Origin: Pomphorhynchus laevis
Taxonomy: Eukaryota; Acanthocephala; Palaeacanthocephala; Echinorhynchida; Pomphorhynchidae
DNA length: 64,000 bases
Direction of reading: 5' to 3'
Assembly: GCA_012934845.2 (NCBI GenBank)
Contig: WNNJ02000654.1
Coordinates: forward strand, 272,983 to 336,982
The notes beneath the pieces are model-generated. The model made no database searches and was not told where the DNA came from. It was given only the letters and a program-made list of their open reading frames with translations. The position numbers and the translations under genes are program-made. The first letter of the stretch is position 1; every line of letters starts with the position of its first letter. This document shows positions 12,253 to 22,739 of this stretch, in pieces.

Positions 12253-13625
12253 CAGGGTCTTCAAGTTCGAGTTTCTTTTTAAAATTGGAATTAAACACAT
12301 TGTTAAAGAAAAATCATATATTTTTTGTCGATGTATAGTACACGTTCCACAATTTAAGAATGATAAACGATATCGTGTAAATGCCCACCGCGGGAACGCT
12401 TACAGACGTCAATCCTTTTGTCAAAATTTTCAATTACATTTCGGCATATTTGTGGTTCTATCTCCTTAATTTCGCGCCGAATGTTGTCTTTTAGTGATTC
12501 AATTGATTCTGGCTTGTTATCATTAGCCCTGTCTTTAAGATGGCCCCACAGAAAATAATCCAAAAGTGTTAAATCCGGAGATCTTTGGGGTCAATTTGCG
12601 TCTGCATTTTGGGGGAGTATTCTTCCCACGAATTTCGATTTCAATAGCTTTATTGATTCATTGGATGTATTGCATGTCGCACTGTCTTGTTGAAACCACA
12701 TATCCTCCATATCCACGCCATCAACAATAGGGTAAAAGAAAGTTGTGAGCATTTCCCGATATCGCAGTCCGTTGACGGTAAGCACATTTCCATATGCGTT
12801 CTCGAAGAAAAACGGTCCAATGACTTCACCATACCAAAATACGCACCTAACAGTTACACGAGAGGAGTGTAGTGGCTTCTCTACATACTGCCGTTGATTT
12901 TCCAGTGCCCAAATCCGGCAATTCTGTTTGTTCACATAGCCATTCAAATGAAAATAGGCTTCACCTGTAAAGATGATTTTTCAGCAAAATCATGAGGTTG
13001 TTGCTGAACAAAATCAGAGATATTCAAATGAAAATGGGATTCATCTGTAAAGATGATTTTTCAGCAAAATCATGAGGTTGTTGCTGAACAAAATCAGAGA
13101 ATTGTCGACGTTGCTGATGGTCGCTCGGCTTCAACTCTTGCACCAGCTGAATTTTGTAAGGCTTGAGAACTAAGTCCTGACGCAAAATTCTCCATGTGGT
13201 GGTTGCAGATAGGCCCAATTGCTGTGAACGTCATTCCATCGATAAATTTTTATCTTCCTCGATGCTTTCGCGAACAGCAGCGATATTTTTAGCTGAACGC
13301 ATCGGACGATTGTGCTCTGGTGCACTTCTGTCTTGTACCGATCCAGTCGACTCAAATGTTTCGACCAACTTCCTTATTCCTGGCTCCGTAGGACGATTAT
13401 ATCGACCAAAAATGTGGATAATTTTGCGAAATGTTGTTTTTTACTGCTCCACCATTTTCGTAGTGGATTTTTATTATGTTTATACGGTTCTCAAGCGAAA
13501 TACAATCCATTTCAGTAAATCGTAAACCTTCTACTTGATATCTGAAAAAAAGTTTTTTTTTGAAACAGTGATAGTTGCCAGAACAATATATTTTTTTAAA
13601 AGAAACTCGAACTTGAAAGACCCTG
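12253..13625 (-). mobile_element. Tc1/mariner transposon, DD41D (rosa-like)
   Basis: The element has perfect-looking ends: CAGGGTCTT at the left and AAGACCCTG at the right, each followed inwards by a further stretch of inverted repeat containing AAGTTCGAG or its complement. It is flanked by TA on both sides. Length is 1373 bp, of which 80 bp is an internal tandem duplication (12942-13021 and 13022-13101). It sits in the right inverted end of the larger DNA element. Confidence 0.92.
12354..13600 (-). pseudogene. DD41D mariner transposase, broken
   Basis: Pieces in order on the minus strand are an N-terminal helix-turn-helix region (MDCISLENRINIIKIHYE), GLSATTTWRILRQ, a catalytic region with VFWYGEVIGPFFFE, MWFQQDSATCNT (second Asp), and LTLLDYFLWG (third Asp). 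There are 41 residues between the last two catalytic Asp, which defines the DD41D group named after rosa elements. Breaks include an in-frame TGA in place of a Trp just before PQRSPDL (about 12592), frameshifts, and the 80-bp duplication. The C-terminus ends with RGGHLHDIVYHS. The transposase cut and pasted the element in its active form. Confidence 0.9.
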
Positions 13626-14160
13626 TACATGTTAAATCAATTTCAAACTTGAAAATAATGTATATATATGGTTTGTAATCGTATTCTAATAATATTGCAG
13701 TAAAAAAACAACTAACAAGGGCAATGGCAAAATTTTAATTATTATTATATTATTTAAAAAATTAAAATTTAAATTTTTTTAACATACTGAATAAATCAAT
13801 TCATAAGTTTTTGTGTACATCTTAGTATTAGTTATTAAATCGATTTTTTCAAAAAAAATATTTTTAAGTTAAAAAAATTGAACATTTTCTCTGAAGCGTA
13901 ATATACGTCGTATCGAGCTAAAACTTATATGTGGTGTAGATACATAATGTGCTATCATTGTGTGATAATTTTTAACTAATCCAAACACTTACTTGAAAAC
14001 TATTCAAATTTTAATTATTTTTTTAATTAATTTTAATTTTAAACTTTACCTACACTATGCTGCAAAAAATGAAAGATCTTTTTTAAATGTCTAATAAAGG
14101 TATTTCCTTTTCTATAATTTTTTCTTGCCCAGTTGTGCTCGCCTTTCGGAAATGTTGCCC

Positions 14161-14755
14161 AATCAAGTAATGTCTCTAATGTCGTAGCGCAAATATTATA
14201 GCAGAGGCTTCCTTCTCGATAGACGACTGATGCAATGACGTTTTATCCAGCATCTTTGAGGAATATGCAATAGGCTTAGAATGCTGCGAGAGTACTGCTC
14301 CAATGAAGTAATTCGATGCGTCGATCTCCAAGTAAAAAAATAGTGAAATCAACTATACCAAGGGTAGCTTTAATAATTTGTTGGCGAATCAATTCAAATG
14401 AGTTTATAGCCTCAATTGATATGGGAAAAGTCTGAACTTTGACTAGAGGACGTATTTTGAAAGAAAAATCTTTTACCCATTTCGAGTAGTGTGAAAATAA
14501 TCCGATCACTCGGCGTAATGACTGCATATTTGTAGGTAATTTAAGAGATCTTAGACAGTGAACTCTCTCGGGATCAGGTCTTTTCTGTTTTTCGGAAATT
14601 TGATAGCCCAGTAAACTTATACTATTGCTTGCACTTCTTGTCTTGTCTGGATATAATGTGATATTGTACTTTTTGACAATTTACATAAATCGCTTTAAAT
14701 TTCGATCATGATCGTATTTGTCTTTCCCACAAATGACTACGTCGTCGAGATAAAA
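14161..14755 (-). mobile_element. inverted Mag-clade piece D, part 2
   Basis: The segment continues the reverse complement of copy C (about 5910-6500: RT thumb, connection and start of RNase H). It begins exactly where part 1 stopped, sharing AATCAA, which marks the target duplication of the inserted element. An 83-residue stretch (14276-14527) is unchanged relative to copy C. Confidence 0.82.
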
Positions 14756-15715
14756 AATAAACATTTAAAAATAAAAGAAAAATTTTATATTTTTTAAATA
14801 AAGAGAAGTTTAATAAACAAACTTATTTTTAAAAGAATATAGTCATCAATCAAGTTAAAATTGAATTACTACAGTATACATTGATTGTTTCTTAAATATT
14901 GATTGAAAAATCTATTATTTCTGTAAAAATTGCTTCTGCGGTAATAAATACATTTAAACATTTTAAATATAAGAAAATAAAATATTTTTAAACATTTCGA
15001 ATCTAAGAAAATAAAATATTTTTTTATTTTCAAATAAAAATATTAGCGTTTAAATATTAAAAAAGTCTCTTAATGCTGCAAAGGTTTTTTGATAATAATT
15101 ATCGTTATCATTATCACTATTATCATTTTTTGATAATCTTTTTATTAGATTTTAAATCTAAATTGAGTAGGACTTTACGAATTAATTTTAATGTCATAAC
15201 GAAAATAGGGACAGACAATAGAGTTATAATCGTAAGTTGTAATGATCAACTTTACATTTTAATTGTTTTTAACAATTATTTCTCTATCCTGAATACAGTA
15301 TGCAGTTTGCGCATTATTACAGTACTCAAAATATCAATGCACTTGTTATTTCCCTCTTTGGAGAGAAAAGGGATGGATTTATGTCATGAGTTTTATGTTT
15401 ATTTATTACAAGGCAGTAAAAATTATGTTACATACAATATCATTGATCCTAAATCACTTGTCTGCATACTATGACATCTCAAACGATTGGTGTACACGCT
15501 CTCTCTATATATCATAGCACAATTTAAACCCACTTTTTTGAATACTGTCTCGAAACATGGAAACAGCCACAATATTCACGATGCGGTATAACTAAAGAAT
15601 TATAAAAAACCTAAACAGTGGTACACTTATTTTGGTAAACTTATTTTAACTTTTGAACACAATAGCAGTTTTCAACTACCTACCATCGTCTGCCTCGACT
15701 AAACTGGTAAATGTG
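14756..15715. other. AT-rich stretch, no supported gene
   Basis: About 14855-14956 repeats the dispersed element at 2841-2940. A 133-codon frame at 15073-15474 is low-complexity (runs of His, Tyr, Ile) with no recognisable domain and is not called. The rest is featureless. Confidence 0.5.
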
Positions 15716-15719
15716 TAAA

Positions 15720-15785
15720 AGACCCTGAGTGGTTCAGCCGGAGAGCGGCTCATTAGTGCTTACTGAAAGGTTCTGATCCCCCAGT
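15720..15785 (+). other. tRNA-like segment, possible SINE head
   Basis: GTGGTTCAGCCGGAGAGCGG resembles a Pol III A box region and GGTTCTGATCC about 30 bp on resembles a B box (GGTTCRANTCC) with two mismatches. A related segment occurs at 24918-24985. No complete cloverleaf folds by eye, so it is not called a tRNA gene. It may be a tRNA-derived SINE or the tail of a LINE. Confidence 0.35.
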
Positions 15786-15842
15786 TCGTAGAACTATGGT
15801 ATAATCAAGATGTTGTAGGAAGGATCGGAATCTTTAAGCTAT

Positions 15843-16310
15843 ATGAACTTATATAGATGGATCACACTCCTTATTCACTCGCATAAAATTCTAATAAGCG
15901 TAGTGGCTGCACGTTTAATCACATTTCGTAGTGGATATATCTCACATGAACAATATGAATTTCGCTCCAATAGATCAACAATTGATGCTTTAGTCAGGGT
16001 AAACTCGCGGGTTAAGAAATGTTTCGATTTAAGACGCTTACTGTGCGCTATATTCATAGATTTTCAAAAAGCATTTGACTCAGTCAATCGAACAATATAG
16101 ATCGAAACACTGGCATTTAAAGTAGACATTGCGGGTGAAATCTTTAAATTAATCCATTAGTTACTTTATCCAAACTCTACGAAAATATTTGATGGGCTAC
16201 ATTCATCGGATGATTTTACAGTAGACAAAAGAGTATTATTACAAGGTGACCCGTTAAGTCCTCTACTCTTTTTCTTTTTTGTTATGAATTTTTTATGAAG
16301 AAATATATCT
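15843..16310 (+). pseudogene. LINE reverse transcriptase fragment
   Basis: The frame reads GFRSNRST-like RT sequence (FRSNRSTIDALVRVNSR), the palm block IFIDFQKAFDSVNR with its catalytic Asp, and further on LLQGDPLSPLLFFFF. The YADD block is missing. Stop codons interrupt it after 16100. It is the same LINE family as the pieces at 19500-20000, 45390-46300 and 60560-61440. The clade is not assigned. Confidence 0.75.
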
Positions 16311-16339
16311 ATATGATACCGTTACATTAAGTTTTTAAA

Positions 16340-18890
16340 TAAAATCATTGTCTAGCGCTGCTAATAATGCTAAAGGCGTTGCCGCGCTGCACTGCTAAAC
16401 CTAGTCTTTGATTTAACCACAACGACTCGCGTGATTCCCCCGTTTTAGGCTGAATTATCTGGCCGATTTCCTTTATGATGACTGCTGTTGTCGGTCCAAA
16501 CACTCCTGTAGTCTCGATAGCAATCGGTTCGAATTAAAACCGTCCTGATAGGCTTTTGTACTTAAGCCGTTTTGCTTCCTCCGCGTTTTTGGCGGCTCTC
16601 CCTGACTCAGTTGCTGACGAATGTACGTCAGTTTCAGCAAATGTGTCGACACAAGTGCAATCCCAGCATAAACTTCGTCCGTTCTTGAATGGAAAGGTAG
16701 TGATGCCGTCGGGGCGTTTTCTATCTCCCCTGTTCATACCTAAAGGCTCGATAATGACTGGCAAGCCCGCACGTTGTAAAGAACGCTTAACAACGCTGTT
16801 TAGTTCAGCGTGTCTGGAATGTTGGCCGGCGTTGTATCTGCAGGACAGTCCGTGATGACCCAGGGGGTCGTTCAATGTACCACATCTGCACGTGTGGGAT
16901 TTACATACTGATGAACCCACTATCAAGGCCAAAGCGATTCGGAGGATTTCAGGGTCTAGTTGTGTGCTTAATGGAAATATGGGTATAGCGTGTAACTATA
17001 GTCCACTCTCCTTGCATGATTCCGGCATTAAACGAGCTGTGCTTATCTGGTCGACTTCGGCTTTCATCTTCGCGAGCCTGATCTCCATTAATGGCAAGTT
17101 CCATATCTTTTGTCTATTTTTTGTAAATGCTGAGCAATCCCGTCACTTGTCACGTTCCATGCCATCTCGGTTGTCGACAACTTTCTGGAATGAGCCAGTC
17201 CGCAAATGCGGAGAAGAACGGCGTTCACAAGATCGCGCACGGCATACATGAAAGAAAAGAAACCTGGTAGTGCAATGTCTGTGACTTTTCGAATACTCAA
17301 ACGGCCGTATGCCACGGGTAACGTGGCCTGTACCCACAAAGTGTCGTTGAAAGCAACATTAGTTAAATTTGTCACCGATTTTTTCAGGGTTTCGTCGAAG
17401 GCTTCCAAAGAATTTCGATGTAGGTAAACCGGTGTACTTCTCAGGATGAACTACAACTTTGGTATTGTGAAGCAATTTTTTAGCAGAGTGAAAGCCTTGT
17501 GATTGTCAACGGGTGAGAGTCGGGATACCATTAGTTTCAAATCCCTCGTCTTTTCATCGATTATTCGAGGAATGTTAGGGGATGGGAGCGGAGCCTTTAA
17601 AAGTGTTCAATCTTTCTTGTCGGTCAGATATATATCAGGCAGGATTTTTCTGAAGAGCTGTTTGATCCACTCCTCGTCGACTGATGATGAATGATCCAAG
17701 ATTGTCAGTTCGCTTTTCGCACCATTGATTTCCAGTCCTATACTCCTCAACTTTTGGATCATAATCGATAGGTCGTCAGATACTATTTTAGGGTCTCTCC
17801 CGATAGTGACGTCGTCCAAGTGCCACAGATTTTATTCTGCTTTGATTTCCTTAGCGATTGGGTGGACCCCATCGAAAACAAAGTCGCTTTAAAAGGGTCG
17901 CCTTGCTGAATTCCATTTGCTGATCTTAAAACTTAATCGTCGTAGAAGAGGCATGACGTTTTGGCGTATGCTTGCCATGCCATATGGTATAGTTCTGAAG
18001 ACAGGTGGCATACGGCTGCTAATAATACGTCGCGATGTATTGAATTGTAAGTTCCGCATGCCGATTTTCAGGAGTACTCTACGTCGGTTGACATCCGTCA
18101 GATACCTTCGTGTTATGTGGGCTGTTGCATCGCAGCCTCCTCGCGTAGCGAAACCCAGCTGAATTGGACGCATATGTTGGCTGAGTCGTATATTAACTTG
18201 TTTGGCTACGGCCTTTACAGCGAGACGTCTTAGTGGATTACCCACCGCAATTGGGCGAATTCCTCCACTTCTCTTGTTCAAGGTCACTAAAGTGGCTCAT
18301 TAGAAAATCCTTCGAATTGTCTTAGGTACGTCACCTTTAAGAACAGCGTTCACGAAGTTTGTTAACGTTGCTGACAGGCGTATTCCGGCTTCTACTTCTT
18401 GCGCTAGTAAGCTACGCAGTTGTCCCGATCAAAGCCCATCCGATCCTCTAGAAGATCCTGGACCATACTCGTTTATTGCCTGTCTGACCGTATTTTGCCC
18501 GACTGACGCTGCGATGATCATATCGTCTGGGGGCAATGGTAGCAATTGATTCGGTTGAGCAGGTGGATGATGAGCGATCAAAGCTGCCAAAGTTTCATCA
18601 TTATGTATCGCTAGGTTGTCCGAAGAGGATATTTCACGTACAGCTCCTCTGATATCGCCATCAGCGAATTTTGCTGTCACTCCTTTTCCATAATGATGTT
18701 CGTCAATCTTTATATTGTTGTTGATGAACTGTCTTTCAGGCAGTTAGCCGGGTATGCCGCTTAATTCCATGAAGTCTGTTAATTGTTGCTTTACCTTTGT
18801 GGTAAGAGAGAGTTGACTCGTACCGATGGATAATTCGGATCGTCGAAGGCTCCAATACCAACAACATAGTAGTCTCCTCCATTTCTCAAG
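16340..18890 (-). pseudogene. LINE with RT and restriction-like endonuclease, broken
   Basis: On the minus strand the pieces are colinear. 18680-18429 holds the pre-RT region (FADGDIRGAVREISSSDN and GPGSSRGSDGL). 18287-17889 holds RT start blocks (RSGGIRPIAVGNPLRRLA). 17819-17607 holds the catalytic box region, here LDDV rather than YADD. 17408-17088 is the thumb. 16932-16534 is the C-terminal endonuclease, with a CRC..H..C finger, KRPDGIT and WDCTCVDTF. The group lacks an AP endonuclease and cuts its target with this C-terminal domain. It has several frameshifts and stops. It belongs to a different subfamily from the copy at 9245-11130. Confidence 0.82.
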
Positions 18891-18949
18891 TGTTCTCTTT
18901 TCGATCGCTTCTCTTAGAGTTTTTTGTAAGCATCAACAAAAGAGATTAA

Positions 18950-19300
18950 AGCTCCTTTGGGTATTTTGGGTATAATCCTGATGCTACTCCGACACTTGGT
19001 TATATACGTCTCAATGTCGATATCGAGATTAACGGCTGCACCAACTAGGGGTTGTGAGACTCCCCTGCATGCGGGACATAGTCATCTGGGCAATAGCTCT
19101 GCATGCGACCTTGTCAACGCGACACAAGAGAGGTCATACCATGCACCGCAGCTGTCGGACTGCATTACGCGCTTGCCATTGTAGATGCGTTTGCACATTG
19201 GACATCGGTTGCTCTCGTCAATTGCAACATCTTGAGTACGCGAGTTCTGAGAGACCGGATACTAGGTCATTGTTGTTTCGTTCCGATCCTTATCATCATG
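18950..19300 (+). mobile_element. scrap of an LTR-element integrase (fossil)
   Basis: One frame around 19150-19250 reads HYALAIVDAFAHWTSVALV, which matches the start of the integrase catalytic core in LTR retrotransposons (the consensus has VDHFTKW). Upstream sequence is only weakly recognisable. It is a small, degraded fragment. Confidence 0.5.
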
Positions 19301-19499
19301 TCGAGTGAGTGATCTTTGAGGAATGTTAAAGTGAATCGTTGAGTGATCGTTGAGTCAATTGTATATTATTTATTATGTGTTATATTATCTCTCAACTTTA
19401 ATTCCAACCCTTCTTAAATCCTTCTTAAATTCTTTTTCTGAAATCGTTCTCTGAAATCCTTATTCTAATATTGATTGTATATCATTTATACCACAAATG

Positions 19500-20050
19500 T
19501 ATGTTATTTATCTCAAACTTTTTTCAGGTTATGGATTTGCCTTCTTTTATTTTAAGCAATTACCTTCTGTAAGCTGTGTATTGTACGCAGATGATCTTGT
19601 CTTAATGATGCCTAATATAAACTCGGCACAAAGTGCACTTAATCACCTGAGAGACATGTGCTTGTAATCAGCTTGAGGTAAATATATCCAAATCAAAGGT
19701 AACAAAGTTTAGGAAACGGGTGGACGTTTTGCTTGTAAATACTATTTGATTTGTGATGATACTTCATGGAGTTCTGCAATAGTTATAAGCATTTGGATAT
19801 TTTGATGACTTCGAAATGTTCCTTTATGAAACATCTAGAGTTAAAAGCGGCCGAGATTGCTTTAACAACCTCATATACTAAGAACTTAGGTATGCTATCA
19901 TTTGATGGTGACCTTCCTTATTTGGACGTGATGCTTCTTCCCATTATATCATACAGCATAGCATCATTCTGATCGGACTTATTAGCTATGAAATTTGGTC
20001 AGATAGATCGATATAGATGGATTGAAGTGTATCCTCGCATTTCTGTAAAC
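19500..20050 (+). pseudogene. LINE reverse transcriptase fragment
   Basis: The sequence reads VSCVLYADDLVLMMPN (catalytic YADD box, about 19570-19620), then SAQSALNHLRDMC. A frame at 19766-19972 continues the thumb with MLLPIISYSIASF. It matches the LINE family seen at 60560-61440 (LYADDLVILTKD and MLLPILSYALSAIW). It is broken by stops and small deletions. Confidence 0.75.
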
Positions 20051-21600
20051 TCGTCATTTACGTTAGTCCAAAATTTCTGAGATATCAGAAGGGTTAATAA
20101 CGACGAATATCTAATTGTAAATCTATGCTTTGTAGAACACAATTCATTATTTTGACATAAATCATCACACAATCTTTGCGCAAATAATCACAAATTATTA
20201 TAACAATCTATAATATTATTATAATAATATAATAATCTAGACTCGTCATATAATCTACACTGGTCAAGTTTATAGGACGATAATCGATAATACGATATTG
20301 TTCAATAAACATGACAAATAATCACTTATCAGGGAGGATATCCAACTTAATATTAAAAGGCTAATGTCGTCAGGACCTGTCAAGCAAAACCGGTTTAGAG
20401 ATTTAATTATTGATTACTTCGCAACTAAAAGCATCAAATATGTAGCAGTATTAGCACAGAAGATAGTAACTAATTTTCGAAGTGAAATATCTAACAGAGA
20501 ATATAATCTATTATATAATCAATTTAATATCTAAATATATTTCATCGCCACAATTATCACTAAATAAAGCTATAACATACGAAGGAATAATTTTGTTTCG
20601 TCGGTTGCTTGTCCAGAATCTTCGAGATTCAGTATGCAATTTCGTAATCAACTACTGTTCATGATCATATCGTCTTGTATCCGTTACAAGCCTGATTGTA
20701 ACGTAGTACCAACATTATATCATTTTAACTAACGATTTTTACTCTTCTAATGTTGTAAACCAGCCCAATATCGAACCACTCAATTAACTTCGATTTTATA
20801 GCGATTGGACGAAGAGAAATAAACGTGCCGGATAAGTTAAGTAATTTTCGCATAATAAATTTGTATTAAATTGAAATATATGCTAATGAAAAACGGTAAA
20901 CACAAAATATAGTTATATCGTAAATAGTATATATCCAATGTAAAAAATACTATAAATGTGCCTTACATTTTTATTGTGATTTTAATAATTATTGTGTCAT
21001 CCCTATTTACAATGAAGGAAAAATATGTAGTTAAATATCACCATTTTTCGGTTGTCATATTTCGAATAACGGAAGGTATTAGTAATAATAAATATTTAGT
21101 TAAATATCACCATTTTCCGGTTCTCATATTTTGCATAACGGAAGGTATTAGTAATCACATTACGAGATATATAATTTTTATTTTAGAAATATAAATAAAA
21201 ATAAAAATATGTAGTGCATATTACAAACTGAACCGTTAAATACCTCATCAATAAAGAGCTATTCATGACATATAAAAATTATATCAAGTAGAAGTACATA
21301 AAAAAATTTTATGAAAAGAAAATGTTTTTTTTTAGATAAAAACATTTTTTTTTCTAATTTTTCAATTATGGACACAGCGATTTTTTTGGTATAACCTTTC
21401 CCGCAATCGGTGTGAATGATATTACCTGAATAAATAAGTTTTATTAATCTTAGCTTTGCTATAAATAATTGAGCATTACCAGGTTTGACATGTTTCTGAT
21501 TAAGGGGATTAGAGTGTCAGCGTCGCAGCGATTATTCATGCATGGTGAATTGAAACAGTGCTGCCACGATCATATATAAACCGTTTATTTAACTGCTCTA
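20051..21600. other. AT-rich stretch with a 69-bp tandem duplication
   Basis: There is no convincing gene. A ~70-codon frame near 20320-20533 (LIREDIQLNIKRLMSSGPV) looks protein-like but is not recognised. 21031-21099 is duplicated head to tail at 21100-21160 with about 90% identity, giving a 23-codon repeat in one open frame, probably by chance. Confidence 0.4.
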
Positions 21601-21609
21601 AATTGTGAA

Positions 21610-22311
21610 ATGGAGGAGCTTTCTCCGATTAAGAAACTTGTGAACCTGGTTAACATTACCCCCACAATTCCAACACAAAAAAGTATTTCAACGAATTTGT
21701 GAGAAAATTTATTAATACACAACCTAATAGAGTTATAATTAACTCTGCAAAAGTGATGAATAACTACTACATGATATCCTTCGTATCCTCGGAATTAGCC
21801 ACCTCTTTTGCTAAGTTCTTCAAAGAAAATTGTTCCCATAAAGGAACTATAGTATTAAAGCCTATTATGTCGTCAGTAAAGATTAATATTATCCCGATCC
21901 AGAAGAAGATATCGCAGAGCTTCAAAAGCGTTATTCACGTCAGAACATTAGATTTATTAAAAACAAAGACGACCAAACTCTTCCTATTGCATTCGCAAAT
22001 GCCGAGGAGGACACTGCCTATCTCCTGTCTAATGCAGCATCCAATCCTTTTATGGGTTTCAATCTAAACTTTACAATTGCAAGTACGGATAATCTTACAT
22101 TTCCACGTTGTAATAGGTGTCACCCGTGGGACACCTGAACTCCACCTGTGGTATAATGAAGAGATGCGAAGTGTGTGGATCTGATGAATCCGTCCAAGAC
22201 GCACAATGCAAACTAGCCGCAAAATGCACCAATTGCGGCCTTGAACATCCTGCGTGGTCAAAAATATGTTCAGCATTCAAGGACTATGTGAGAAGACACA
22301 GTAAAAAATAA
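21610..22311 (+). pseudogene. LINE ORF1 with zinc knuckles, broken
   Basis: Starting at the ATG at 21610 (MEELSPIKKLVNLVN) the frames give an RNA-binding gag-like protein that ends in cysteine-histidine knuckles (CGIMKRCEVCGS, then CTNCGLEHPAWSKIC at 22210-22270). This layout is typical of ORF1 in jockey- or LOA-like LINEs, where it coats the element RNA. Frameshifts interrupt it. It is followed by the ORF2 region on the same strand. Confidence 0.7.
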
Positions 22312-22739
22312 TGTTTACTCTCTTCCTGCATCAGCAAAATCGGTGTGTAACTCATCTTGACCTAATATTGACGAAATTTTCAAGTCCTTTAGAACACTTC
22401 AACAAAAACTACTCGATCGATTGAATTACTGATTGCAAGTTTGACAAATACACCTAAGCCTTCCATAATCTCTCTTCCTGTTGCTAAATCTTCCCAATTT
22501 TGCCTTCAATGACAGTGCGCTCTATAAAAACTGCCATGCAGGATGTAAATCTCTGGATATTGACAGATGGGGTCACGACGGGAAATGAAGATAACGCCCG
22601 TGGGAAAGTGTCTCTAACTTGTTCGGCTGGGTGTAGATAGGACAACCTTCTCACATCAGGTTCGGACGAGAAGGAGGCATCCCACTCCATCTAAATTAAC
22701 ACAATGCAAAGTAATCATGATCCTTTTCCACTGAACATC

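Larger units (their letters stand above)
8132..14160. mobile_element. DNA element with ~750-bp inverted ends, 6-bp target duplication
   Basis: Both ends read GGGCAACATTTCC inwards, and AATCAA flanks both sides (8126-8131 and 14161-14166) within a gypsy piece whose empty-site sequence is known from copy C, so the borders are well supported. The inverted ends run about 755 bp (8132-8887 against 14160 back to about 12062, once the mariner at 12253-13625 is removed) with several percent divergence. The interior holds a LINE fragment and an unidentified acidic reading frame. No transposase is recognised, so the superfamily is open: long inverted ends with a 6-bp duplication would fit a remnant of a large element such as a Polinton, or a foldback element. 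It looks old and broken. Confidence 0.75.
12062..14160 (-). repeat. right long terminal inverted repeat, split by a mariner
   Basis: The two halves (12062-12250 and 13628-14160) pair with the left inverted end. The split point is a TA dinucleotide, the target of the mariner at 12253-13625. Confidence 0.8.

Noticed and set aside
15073-15474. 133-codon open frame on the + strand
   Set aside because: Low-complexity residues from AT-rich DNA, no domain, no homologous neighbour; probably chance.
15720-15785. Functional tRNA gene
   Set aside because: A- and B-box-like blocks exist, but no acceptor stem or anticodon arm can be paired convincingly.
20958-21194. 78-codon frame with an internal 23-residue repeat
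   Set aside because: Explained by a 69-bp tandem DNA duplication; composition is AT-driven and no membrane or other family is recognised.
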